Below are positions 55,859-64,000 of a stretch of 64,000 nt of DNA, in pieces. How positions within the stretch are numbered: position 1 is the stretch's first letter; each line of letters begins with the position of its first letter. The stretch is from contig NC_016135.3 of assembly GCF_000005505.3 (NCBI RefSeq), forward strand, positions 13,052,613 to 13,116,612, read 5' to 3'. The notes beneath the pieces were generated by a model. The model ran no database searches. It worked only from the letters and a program-made list of their open reading frames with translations, and was not told where the DNA came from. Source of the DNA: Brachypodium distachyon. Lineage: Eukaryota; Streptophyta; Magnoliopsida; Poales; Poaceae. The position numbers and the translations under genes are program-made.

Positions 55859-58633
55859 ATGGCGTGCGCGTTCTCCGCCTCAACCGTGTCCCCGGCCGCC
55901 GCGCTTGTTGCATCGCCGAAACCAACCGCGGCGCCGCAGTTCCTGTCGTTTCCCCGCGCCTTCGTCGGAGGCGCCGCGAGGCCCTCCCGCCTCGCCGCCT
56001 CGAGAACGGCCAGGGCCCGCAACTTCGTCGCCCGCGCCGGAGGCGAGGTTCGTTGCGCTTTGATTAGGTATTTAGTTAGCGATGGTGATTGCCGTGAGTT
56101 TGATTTTCATGCGCGAATGCGTCTTTGTGTGGGCAGGATAGCCTGCCGCTGGTGGGGAACAAGGCCCCTGACTTCGACGCGGAAGCCGTGTTCGACCAGG
56201 AGTTTATCAACGTATGGCAATAACCAACTGCATTGTGCAAGCTCGCTGATTCACCTTTAGTACAAAATTGTTTGTACGAGCGAAACCGTGGTCCCCTCAA
56301 TTGATAGTGTAGACATGGATGCTTCATCCATCTGTGCGCTTCATTAATGCTGAACTGTATATTTGGTTCGTGATGTGTGTGATGATATTGTTATTGGTGG
56401 TTGTCACATACAGGTCAAGCTATCTGATTACATTGGGAAGAAGTATGTGATTCTTTTCTTCTACCCCCTGGACTTCACATTCGTCTGCCCAACTGGTGCG
56501 TTAGCCATCTTATGCTTCACGTGCCATTCTTTTTTTTTTCGGTTTGGCATTCTAAAATGCAGACATACAAACTTTGCAGAAATTACTGCTTTCAGCGACA
56601 GACACGAGGAGTTCGAGAAGATAAATACCGAAATTCTTGGTGTTTCAGTTGATAGTGTGGTATGCTCATTACTCATTATATGTACCACCCATTGCACAAA
56701 TGTGTTTGTGAACAAGTATTGCTCATTACTTGTTCCATTTCTTTATTGTTATTGGGATAACAGGCCTCCTATACCATCTGCGCATGTAGCTGTTGTCTTG
56801 AAACTATTTGCCTAGCTCTGACCTGACTTGATCTCATAATGGTGATATTAACTGTAACATGTTGTTTTTCTTTGTGTCAATGAATATTCTGTTTTTTCTT
56901 AATGTGAAAACGGCAAACGAGCTTCTAGCGTAATGGCTAGAGGCTCTAGTAGCACCCCTTTGGTCCTGGGTTCGATTCCCCTTGGGAGAGAATTTCAGGC
57001 CGGAGGGTTAAAAAAATCCCTCGTCTGTCCCATACCAAAGCACAGGTCTAAGGCCGGCTTTGATCTCACGTGGTGCCGCGGTGGCATTGTGTATGGGTGG
57101 GGCATGAGGTTCGGTGATTTTCTAGGCTTGTGTCAGAAGGTCTTGTTCTTTCAAACGATATCCAGGGGTCCCACCCCCCCCCCGCCCCAGGCCTAGTTTT
57201 TTCTTTAATGTGAAAATGAAATTCAGGGAAGTTTGGAGCATAAGAGCTAACATTGCACTATTGCAGTGGCATAATGTTGGAGCTTTGTTATATTTTTTAA
57301 TGCAAGAATGTGACGTCAATTATGCCACATTCGAATACAAAAGTAAAGTGATGCTCTGTATAAACTTGAGAAAATGGAGGTAGAATTTTTGTTTCCATGT
57401 GTTAAATATGATCACCTCTCCTTTGTGAATGATGTAGGGATAACATATTTATATTCCCCTATCCTTGCCAAGAAAATGCAGTGTTATACTCAACTTATTA
57501 CCCTAACTCATATCCAGAAAACCTGTTTACTTAAGTTTTAACCACTGGCTGGTTTGCAGGCAGTATGCTACTGTCTTGTTTCTTCTGCTTTTACATTAAG
57601 CATCTTTTTTTTCTTTCTCAAACCTAAAACTCGACCAACAGGGACTAGCCCCTGTGTTTTTTTAACAAAGAAGAAACAACCCAGAACACACCCCAGAGAA
57701 GGGGGCTCGAAAGCAGGTGGCTGGCTGGGTGCACACATGGGTGCACGCCAAGTCGACACCCAGTTCCCTTTTGCATTAAGCATCTCACTTTGTAGCCTTA
57801 CAGTTATGGTTCACTGTTATTATTCTGTGAAGTATAAGTAACCGCAACCTACTATTCATTAGTGTCTCGTAACTTGACACCTCGAATGCTCTCTGCTTGC
57901 AGTTTTCCCATCTTGCATGGGTGCAGACAGAGAGGAAATCTGGCGGGCTTGGTGATCTGAAATACCCACTGGTTTCTGATGTCACGAAATCAATCTCAAA
58001 GTCTTTTGGTGTGTTGATTCCTGATCAGGTATACTGCTGTTTTGTTTCTTGACCACCTGCTGGTTACTTATGACCTGCTCATTCTGCTCGGTATTTTGCT
58101 TTCATTATGCCTTTCCTTGTGTGTTATGAAATTTCATGAGAGTCCTCAATGTTATTTTACTAGGGAATTGCTCTGAGAGGATTATTCATCATTGACAAGG
58201 AGGGTGTGATTCAGCACTCTACTATTAACAACCTCGGTATTGGCCGCAGTGTGGATGAGACCTTGAGAACCCTTCAGGTAGAATAACAAGAGAAAGAAAC
58301 ATCTTTCTTAAATGTGCATTTTCATGGTCCTTCAATTCTGATAGTACCAGTCAGGATACATGAGAACTCGTTACTTTTAGTTATTTAACATTGAGCTAGT
58401 GTTCACCACAACAAAGATTGTCCCTACTGGCTATTAATGAATGCAACTTGCAAGTTTTAATAGAAAAGGACATGCGAGCTTTGTATAATCTGATCGACAT
58501 TTTTCTTCAATGGCAGGCCCTGCAATATGTCCAAGAAAACCCAGATGAGGTTTGCCCAGCAGGTTGGAAACCTGGGGAAAAGTCGATGAAGCCTGACCCT
58601 AAGGGCAGCAAGGAGTACTTCGCTGCTATCTAG
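55859..58633 (+). CDS. BAS1: Chloroplast 2-Cys peroxiredoxin BAS1
   Basis: Seven exons (55859-56047, 56137-56211, 56414-56495, 56580-56659, 57903-58028, 58164-58277 and 58517-58633) join in frame to 260 aa, the usual length. Residues 1-60 form a Ser/Ala/Arg-rich transit peptide. The AhpC/TSA fold carries the peroxidatic cysteine C113 ([13 protein letters not shown]) and the resolving cysteine C235 ([11 protein letters not shown]). The GGLG motif (156-159) and C-terminal YF (256-257) mark an oxidation-sensitive eukaryotic 2-Cys Prx. The enzyme reduces H2O2 and organic peroxides in the stroma, regenerated by NTRC or thioredoxins, and also acts as a redox relay and chaperone (family knowledge). 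The 1.2-kb fourth intron is enlarged by two SINE-like insertions. No obvious TATA box, as in many plastid-protein genes. Confidence 0.96.
56911..57195 (+). mobile_element. tRNA-derived SINE in BAS1 intron 4
   Basis: The head carries RNA polymerase III promoter boxes: an A-box-like TAGCGTAATGGCTAGAGGC (56927-56945) and a B box GGTTCGATTCC (56969-56979). The tail ends in a C-rich stretch (CACCCCCCCCCCGCCCCAG). Direct repeats flank it: 56891-56910 and 57196-57216, both GTTTTTTCTT...AATGTGAAAA with one extra T in the second. These are target-site duplications of about 20 bp, as expected for LINE-mobilised insertion. It is not a functional tRNA gene because no cloverleaf 3' half forms. Confidence 0.92.
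57606..57773 (-). mobile_element. Short SINE-like insertion, antisense, in BAS1 intron 4
   Basis: A 168-bp insertion flanked by a perfect 12-bp duplication CATTAAGCATCT (57594-57605 and 57774-57785). It starts with a T-rich run on the plus strand, i.e. a poly(A)-like tail on the minus strand. A B-box-like CTTTCGAGCCCCC lies inside on the minus strand. Size, tail and duplication fit a SINE, possibly 5'-truncated. Confidence 0.75.
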
Positions 58634-58639
58634 ACATGT

Positions 58640-61110
58640 CCTTTGCACTTACTGTCAAGTTTTGTCATAGCCATTGCAATTGCTGGCTTATGCGTTGTTC
58701 TTGTGACTTGAGTTGTAGTTATTGTGCACGATTCTGTAATTTCTGCAATAATGGTTTGTGTGGGTGTTGATTTTCCCTGTTCCAATTTGTAAAGATAAAT
58801 ATAACCATTGGAAACAATATCTTATTTTCATATATATCAGCCACTATTTGAAATCCAATATCACTTTAGGTGATCAATTCAACATACTTCTTTTCAAGGT
58901 TTTCTATCGACTCCTGGTGCTGTGAAGCAATTTAGAATTGTAAAACTCATTAAAAGTGTTAATGCAAGTATTAGCTGTGGACCTGCATCATGGCTTTCTG
59001 TGAAGAGCTTTCTGTCAACGAGAAGAGCTCTGTTGTTTATCTCCTGAGCCCAACCTAGTATGGCACACAGTGAAGGCTCAAACATTTAGCCCAATTGTAC
59101 CTTTCTGTAAGTATCATCGCCCTCCTATCTGCTTCTGTTGTATAGCTAAATGGCGATGAATATTCCGTTTCCTTTGCGTGCCGAATACATCCATCTGGTT
59201 GGCTTTTACTTTTCAAGCAGGTTCTTGCTCATATGCAGCTGTCTTTGTTTACTTTTCAAGCAGGTTCTGCCTGGAATGAAAAGAAGGTACATGAACAAAA
59301 TGGAACTCCAAGCACAAAGTGGTGGGCTGGAAGCAGTTGTCATGAGCAAACCTATGCGGCTCCAAGACGATCTAAATTTGATTTTAGGTACTCTCTTCAC
59401 CAACTTCACATTTGTATTATGTTCTTATCTCAATATATCAAGTAGTTCTGTATATATCCTCTTAGGGGCGAAAAGAAGAGGGACAGCAATACTACCTACC
59501 TTATATAATTTTACGTAATTGCACTGGCAGAGCCACAAGCGTCACTTTTTCCATCACCTTGGAGTGGCAGTATAGTGGCTCTGCTGCAGCTTCTGCTCCC
59601 ATTACCAGGAGCGTCAGGGATACTAAAATGCGGAAGCTTTTGTGCAGATAATGCCACTTATGCACTTTTTCGGCATCCACTCTAGCTCCACTTTAAAAAG
59701 CTGCCTGCAATAACACAGTGCTTAGTATTTGTTTAATTCCTCAGCACACCACACTTCCCCTTTGCCATGAAAGATCTAAACAGCAACCTAACTGCTGCTT
59801 CTATTAAGTAGCTAGAGAAAGAAAAAGAAAAGGAAAGAAAGGATCAAAAGAAGGGAATGCAGTGATTAGGGTTTCTTTTCTGCTTTCGTCTTTGTGAATT
59901 CTTTTGCAGCATTTGCTCTTCTCGATCCCTGCTTGAGTTCTCAAACTGCGTATATACTTTTCTCCTTGAAGCGCTCCTTTTGGGGCAAATGGCTTTGTGA
60001 TGATTAGGGCTTGGCCTTTTGCTTCCCTTTTGGGTCATATGTGACCAAAGATTTCTTTGACTGTGACCACTACCTCAGATTAGTTTGAACAGATCATGCT
60101 GTGCATACTGCATACATAGTGCTAGCTAACGCTTCAATGCCAGAATCCTAGAAAGAAGGTGAAATCTTGCTCTCTTCAGGAGTGGCATGGGGGTTTAGGA
60201 GAAGTTATCACTATTAATTACCCCATTCGTTTCAAAATATATGTCCTTTTAGCTCCTCCTACTGTTTTCAAAATACCTGTCCTTCTACAATTTCAATGCA
60301 CTTTTAGTCATTTTGGTCCTATACTGCCCTTCATCAATGCCATCAACAAAAAGTTACTCCCTCTGATCAATAATAAGTGTCTTGGATTTAGTATAACTTT
60401 GTACTAAATCCAAGATACTTATCATGGATCGGAGGGAGTAATAAATTAACTTCTCTTGCTTCTTGCATGTGTACTTTGGGAAGGGGAAAGAAACATTAAT
60501 TCCAGTCTGATGGATGTAATGCAATTATAATTTTTCAACCCCGTCGGTGAAATTTAGAGGGGTGTGATGATTGGTGAATATGGGAAATCTATTGGGAAAG
60601 TGGCGTGAACGGGAAGCCATTTCTGATCCTCTGTTATTAGCCGATCCCTTTTCTCCGTTCGTATCCCTATAAAGAACCATCGCTGGGCACGACTTTTGAT
60701 GCAAATACACGCAGTAATGACCGGTCAATGATGCTGTTAACCTTGCTTTGTTACATGCTTTGGCTTTTCCCTGACAGTTAAATCTGCTCGTAGTGGTACG
60801 GTATACTGCAATTCTGCAAACCACTTTGAACACAACTTGGAGGAATCCTACTTAATATGGCGGTTAATTGCTTGAACTTGAATGTCATTAGCACAGTTTA
60901 CATATCAGCACATGACAGATAGTTACATTAACAGTACTATATATTTTATTCTCTGCATTCTAGCTTAGCTTGTAGGTATATCTCGACACTGAAACTTGAG
61001 AACTGGCCTGAACCTGATGAATGAACTCGTCAATCCCGTGCCTAGTAATGCAGTCTGCTTTCAGGGGAGCAGGAATGCTGAAAAGCCCAGCTTTGCTGAA
61101 CACCATGTGG
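58640..61110. other. BAS1 3' flank and intergenic, no gene supported
   Basis: The BAS1 3' UTR probably reaches about 58810. At 59208-59266 the phrase TTACTTTTCAAGCAGGTTCT occurs twice, a small local duplication. Other open frames look random. Confidence 0.4.
60357..60438. mobile_element. Short Stowaway MITE
   Basis: 82-bp near-perfect foldback: CTCCCTCTGATCAATAATAA with GTCTTGGATTTAGTATAAC, then TACTAAATCCAAGATACTTA and ATGGATCGGAGGGAG, flanked by TA. Confidence 0.92.
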
Positions 61111-61117
61111 CTGTTTT

Positions 61118-61474
61118 ATGTGCTATACTTTTTTGAGTCGTGTTTTATGTGCTGCTGGCCTACTGCTGCTCCTAGTAATTTCTGTGACGGATGCTAAAAT
61201 CGTTTGCCATGACATGCATACACACATAACACAGCATATGGGCGTAGAGGGTCACTTTATTCCTTATACTTTGAGTCCGGAGAGAAAGAGGTCGTACACA
61301 GTTCCCGATTCTTTTAGGGCACAGAGATCTCTCTCAGGAAAAGAAAACCAATTTAAATGGGCCCTCTCAAAAGATGAGAGGTCACTGCAGGCCACATCAG
61401 ATCGTATCGATCACATAAAGTATCACATGTTGTATCGTCATCATTGCAACATCGGACACATCCCCTGTTCTTAA
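61118..61474 (+). CDS. Candidate small secreted protein, 118 aa
   Basis: An ATG-initiated frame whose first 26 residues form a textbook signal peptide: basic-polar start, hydrophobic core AAGLLLLLVISVTDA, small residues before the predicted cleavage. The predicted mature part (about 92 aa) is His/Lys/Arg-rich with few cysteines (KIVCHDMH near its start, CNIGHIPCS at the end). It matches no peptide-hormone or antimicrobial family I know. A TATATATTTTAT stretch near 60946 could be a promoter. It may be a chance ORF because the surrounding DNA is AT-rich and otherwise empty. Confidence 0.28.
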   Translation: MCYTFLSRVLCAAGLLLLLVISVTDAKIVCHDMHTHITQHMGVEGHFIPYTLSPERKRSYTVPDSFRAQRSLSGKENQFKWALSKDERSLQATSDRIDHIKYHMLYRHHCNIGHIPCS

Positions 61475-62760
61475 TGTGATCAGCTGTATGATTATACTAT
61501 CGACCAGTGAGCAGTTACAAATGTATGCACTCTTCTTAAGTAGATGTATGGACTGTTTACTGGTAAAACAAGTCATCTGTTAGATCATACTAGATTTTTG
61601 TTGTTAGTCTGGCCGCCATAACGGTTGTAGAATCTGTGTATTTCTATCTTGAAAATAATAATCAAGTCTTACCTGATAATACTTCCTTAATGTTTGTTAT
61701 TAGTTATACATGTCTAAACTTTATTATTCTGGTTTTGCTCCAGTAATGTCTCATGGGGATGTATTTCGTGCATGCAGAGATAGCATCGGCATACATTCTT
61801 GCAGGTAGAGTTGTAGGGAAGAGCTGTCCCTTGCTAAATGTAGCAGCCTTATCGTACGTATGATTCCTCCCTGTTTGCCATTTTTACTCGCTATTTGCAC
61901 AAAGATTAAAAAGAAGATTTCATGAGCATGATGATTAGAGTCACAAGTACGAACATGGATTAATATTCATGTATTTGTAGTTTCTCTTAAAGTATACTCA
62001 TATATAAATTGATTATTGTAAGTTAATTGTGCATTTGTGCTGCTAGGATAAATACTTTTGCATGGGGGAGGAAATAGCGTGTCATGCAATGCCGTTTTTC
62101 GTTTTGTGAGAATGCAATGCTGAAATTTGTATGTATTATTGTCTGTTGCGAGCTTTAGTTTACTAGTGGCTAGTACTTTTTTCACAGAGAGCTATCTTTC
62201 ACAAAGTTGATCTTTAACTTCTTCATGGACTAGCTCATGGTTGCATTCTCACTTGCCAGTGACCATTGTGCATTTGTCACTTGTCCAAATCCTTAAGCTA
62301 GATCGGGTTATAAATTTTATGTCTGGCAGGCAGTCTGCTCACTTTGATGCAGTCATGCATAGAATTTAGCTCCCAGGTCATTCTTTAGAGGCAGCCTATG
62401 ACATACAAAATTCCAGGCACAATGATACTGTGTTACATCCATACGATCTCCTATCCTCTTCCTGAGATACACTGTGCATGGTAGAGATAGAGAGAATGGG
62501 GAAAAAAGCTGAGGTGCCTTTGTGTATCTGCTTTGTCAGCACATGTATTCTACCTAGCTGCTAGCCACTTTTTCTTTCCCACCACAAAATCCACTTTGGG
62601 CCCGAAAAAAAATGCCTCCCCCAAAGAGAAAGAGAAATAAACATATGCAGCCCTCCCCAACAAGAAAAGCACAAATCCTCACACCGAAATCCATTCCTCC
62701 TGGCTTCGCCTCAGTACCTCCCCTAGCTAGCTACTGGAGTACTATCAAAAGATGAACACT
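61475..62760. other. Intergenic, SMXL upstream DNA
   Basis: No gene supported. Contains AT-rich sequence and the distal promoter of the SMXL gene. Confidence 0.45.
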
Positions 62761-62769
62761 CACTCACCA

Positions 62770-62778
62770 ATATAAAGC
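62770..62778 (+). promoter_or_regulatory. TATA box of the SMXL gene
   Basis: ACCAATATAAAGCGG lies about 240 bases before the start codon, followed by a CT-rich leader (TCTCTTTCTTCCTC), a typical grass arrangement. Confidence 0.65.
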
Positions 62779-63013
62779 GGCGCACCACATCAAGTTAACT
62801 TGCAGCTCCAGTGACACCCTCTATATCTGCACATCTCATTCCGGCCTCTCTTTCTTCCTCAGACATCTGCTGCTGTATGTCTGGTACTACTAGATAGCTA
62901 GATCAGCAGGTACGTCGTATACTACCGTCGCTGCAGGCTGCAGCTAGCATCGATCAGATCAGATCGGCAGGAGCTAATTAAGCTAGGTAGCTATAGGTGG
63001 CGGGCGCGTGATC

Positions 63014-64000
63014 ATGAGGGCCGGGGGTTGCACGGTGCAGCAGGCGCTGACGGCAGAGGCGGCGTCGGTGGTGAAGCAGGCGGTGAGCCTGGCGCGGCGG
63101 AGGGGGAACGCGCAGGTGACGCCGCTGCACGTGGCGAGCGCGATGCTGGCGGCGCCGGCGGGTCTCCTCCGCGCGGCGTGCCTCCGGTCGCACTCCCACC
63201 CACTCCAGTGCAAGGCGCTCGAGCTCTGCTTCAACGTGGCCCTCAACCGCCTGCCGGCCTCCGCCTCGGCGGTCGCCTCCTCGCCGCTGCTGCTCGGCGG
63301 TCACGGCCACAGCCATGGCCACCACTACTACCCGCCGTCGCTGTCGAACGCGCTCGTGGCGGCGTTCAAGCGTGCGCAGGCGCACCAGCGGCGCGGCTCC
63401 GTGGACACCCAGCAGCAGCCGGTGCTTGCGGTGAAGATCGAGCTGGAGCAGCTGGTGGTGTCCATCCTTGACGATCCCAGCGTCAGCCGCGTCATGCGGG
63501 AGGCCGGGTTCTCCAGCACGCAGATCAAGGCCAACGTCGAGCAGACCGTGTGCAGCAGCACCGCGGCCACTAGCGCCCCTCCTCGCCAAAACCCTAACCC
63601 TAGCAGCAGCACGGCCACCACCACGAGCAAACCTCAAGAAACAACCAAAGCCAAACTCCCGCTACCCGGCCAGGCGCGTGACGAGGACGTCGCCGTTGTC
63701 CTGGACTGCTTGGCCAGCTCCGCCCGGAGCAAGAGGAGGGTCGTGGTCGTCGCCGAGAGCACGGAATCGGCTGAGGCCACGGTGCGTGCGGTCGTGGACA
63801 AGGTCAAGAAGGCCGATCAGTCTGACGCGCTGCCGCTGCGAGGCGCCCAGGTGGTCAGCCTCCGTGTGTCGTCGTTCCGGGACATGCCGAGGGAGGAGGC
63901 AGAGCGACGGCTCTCCGAGCTGCGGTGCCTGGTTAAGAGCCGAGGGCATGGCGGCCATGTGCTGCTTGTCGTGGAGGACCTCAAGTGGGCGGCCGAGTTC
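63014..64000 (+). CDS. SMAX1-LIKE (SMXL3/4/5-type) Clp-family protein, partial
   Basis: The frame opens with ATG at 63014 and stays open to the window edge (329 codons), so this is the N-terminal part only. It begins [20 protein letters not shown] and continues [20 protein letters not shown] and [20 protein letters not shown], the double Clp-N domain of SMXL proteins (about residues 8-175, with a second repeat at [14 protein letters not shown] and [20 protein letters not shown]). The start of the D1 ATPase-like region follows ([33 protein letters not shown]). The MR-GG-TVQQ-LT-EAA start resembles SMXL3/4/5, regulators of phloem development that act independently of strigolactone and karrikin, more than D53 or SMAX1. 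SMXLs are nuclear repressors that bind TPL through EAR motifs further downstream, not visible here. Confidence 0.93.
   Translation, partial: MRAGGCTVQQALTAEAASVVKQAVSLARRRGNAQVTPLHVASAMLAAPAGLLRAACLRSHSHPLQCKALELCFNVALNRLPASASAVASSPLLLGGHGHSHGHHYYPPSLSNALVAAFKRAQAHQRRGSVDTQQQPVLAVKIELEQLVVSILDDPSVSRVMREAGFSSTQIKANVEQTVCSSTAATSAPPRQNPNPSSSTATTTSKPQETTKAKLPLPGQARDEDVAVVLDCLASSARSKRRVVVVAESTESAEATVRAVVDKVKKADQSDALPLRGAQVVSLRVSSFRDMPREEAERRLSELRCLVKSRGHGGHVLLVVEDLKWAAEF

Noticed and set aside
56927..56985. Possible tRNA gene in BAS1 intron 4
   Set aside because: A and B boxes are present, but the sequence cannot form a full cloverleaf and is followed by a SINE body and flanked by target duplications.
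59150..59518. Frame starting MAMNIPFPLRAEYIHLVG
   Set aside because: Contains the duplicated TTACTTTTCAAGCAGG phrase, has no motif or splice logic, and is probably random.
63590..63605. Telomere-like AACCCTAACCCTAG
   Set aside because: Only two units, inside the SMXL coding frame (encodes NPNPS); not an interstitial telomere.
63028..63637. Alternative long frames on both strands over the SMXL start
   Set aside because: They are shifted readings of the GC-rich Clp-N exon; only the frame from 63014 shows SMXL motifs.

Overview
This is nuclear DNA from a flowering plant, almost certainly a grass (Poaceae). The coding exons are very GC-rich next to AT-rich intergenic DNA. Introns are short GT-AG introns, and the gene families are plant-specific (OVATE, HVA22, FAR1/FRS, SMXL, chloroplast 2-Cys peroxiredoxin). 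Intergenic DNA is full of grass-style Stowaway and Tourist MITEs. About ten credible genes in 64 kb with no intact LTR retrotransposon suggests a compact, Brachypodium-like genome, but the species is an inference. There is no operon logic, so neighbours are mostly functionally unrelated.

Layout. 0.7-1.7 kb: an OVATE-family repressor (+). 2-7.9 kb: repeat debris. 8.0-9.4 kb: an HVA22/TB2-DP1 membrane-shaping protein (+). 11.1-11.6 kb: a 157-aa protein of unknown function (-). 14.5-15.0 kb: a COPT/Ctr copper transporter (+). 15.5-19.5 kb: a dispersed repeat, a matrixin (MMP) fragment without its zinc site, and an acidic candidate exon. 20.0-22.7 kb: a FAR1-related (FRS) gene with two in-frame stops (-). 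23.9-26.1 kb: an F-box/FBD gene with three frameshifts (+). 26.5-28.3 kb: a higher-order satellite-like repeat. 28-35 kb: repeats and weak candidate loci. 35.6-37.0 kb: a second FRS locus lacking the whole transposase core (-). 38.4-42.5 kb: two paralogous lipid-transfer proteins (+) separated by a Pack-MULE-like element. 44.8-45.6 kb: a DUF1279 (FAM210-like) protein with a plastid-type leader (+). 46.6-50.8 kb: a 13-exon activator-type E2F (-). 51-55.7 kb: transposon-rich, including a decayed PIF/Harbinger element. 55.9-58.6 kb: chloroplast 2-Cys peroxiredoxin BAS1 (+) carrying two SINE-like insertions in one intron. 63.0 kb to the end: the 5' part of a SMXL3/4/5-type Clp-like gene (+).

I read exon boundaries by eye from GT/AG signals, frame continuity and family conservation. 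The E2F, peroxiredoxin, HVA22, DUF1279, OFP and both LTP models close perfectly in frame. No bacterial-type system, CRISPR array, rRNA or genuine tRNA gene was seen. The most interesting material is transposon-gene interplay: captured GC-rich payloads inside TIR elements, two decaying FAR1 loci, MITEs traceable to a resident Harbinger relative, a GC-AG intron in E2F, and a 340-bp higher-order repeat.
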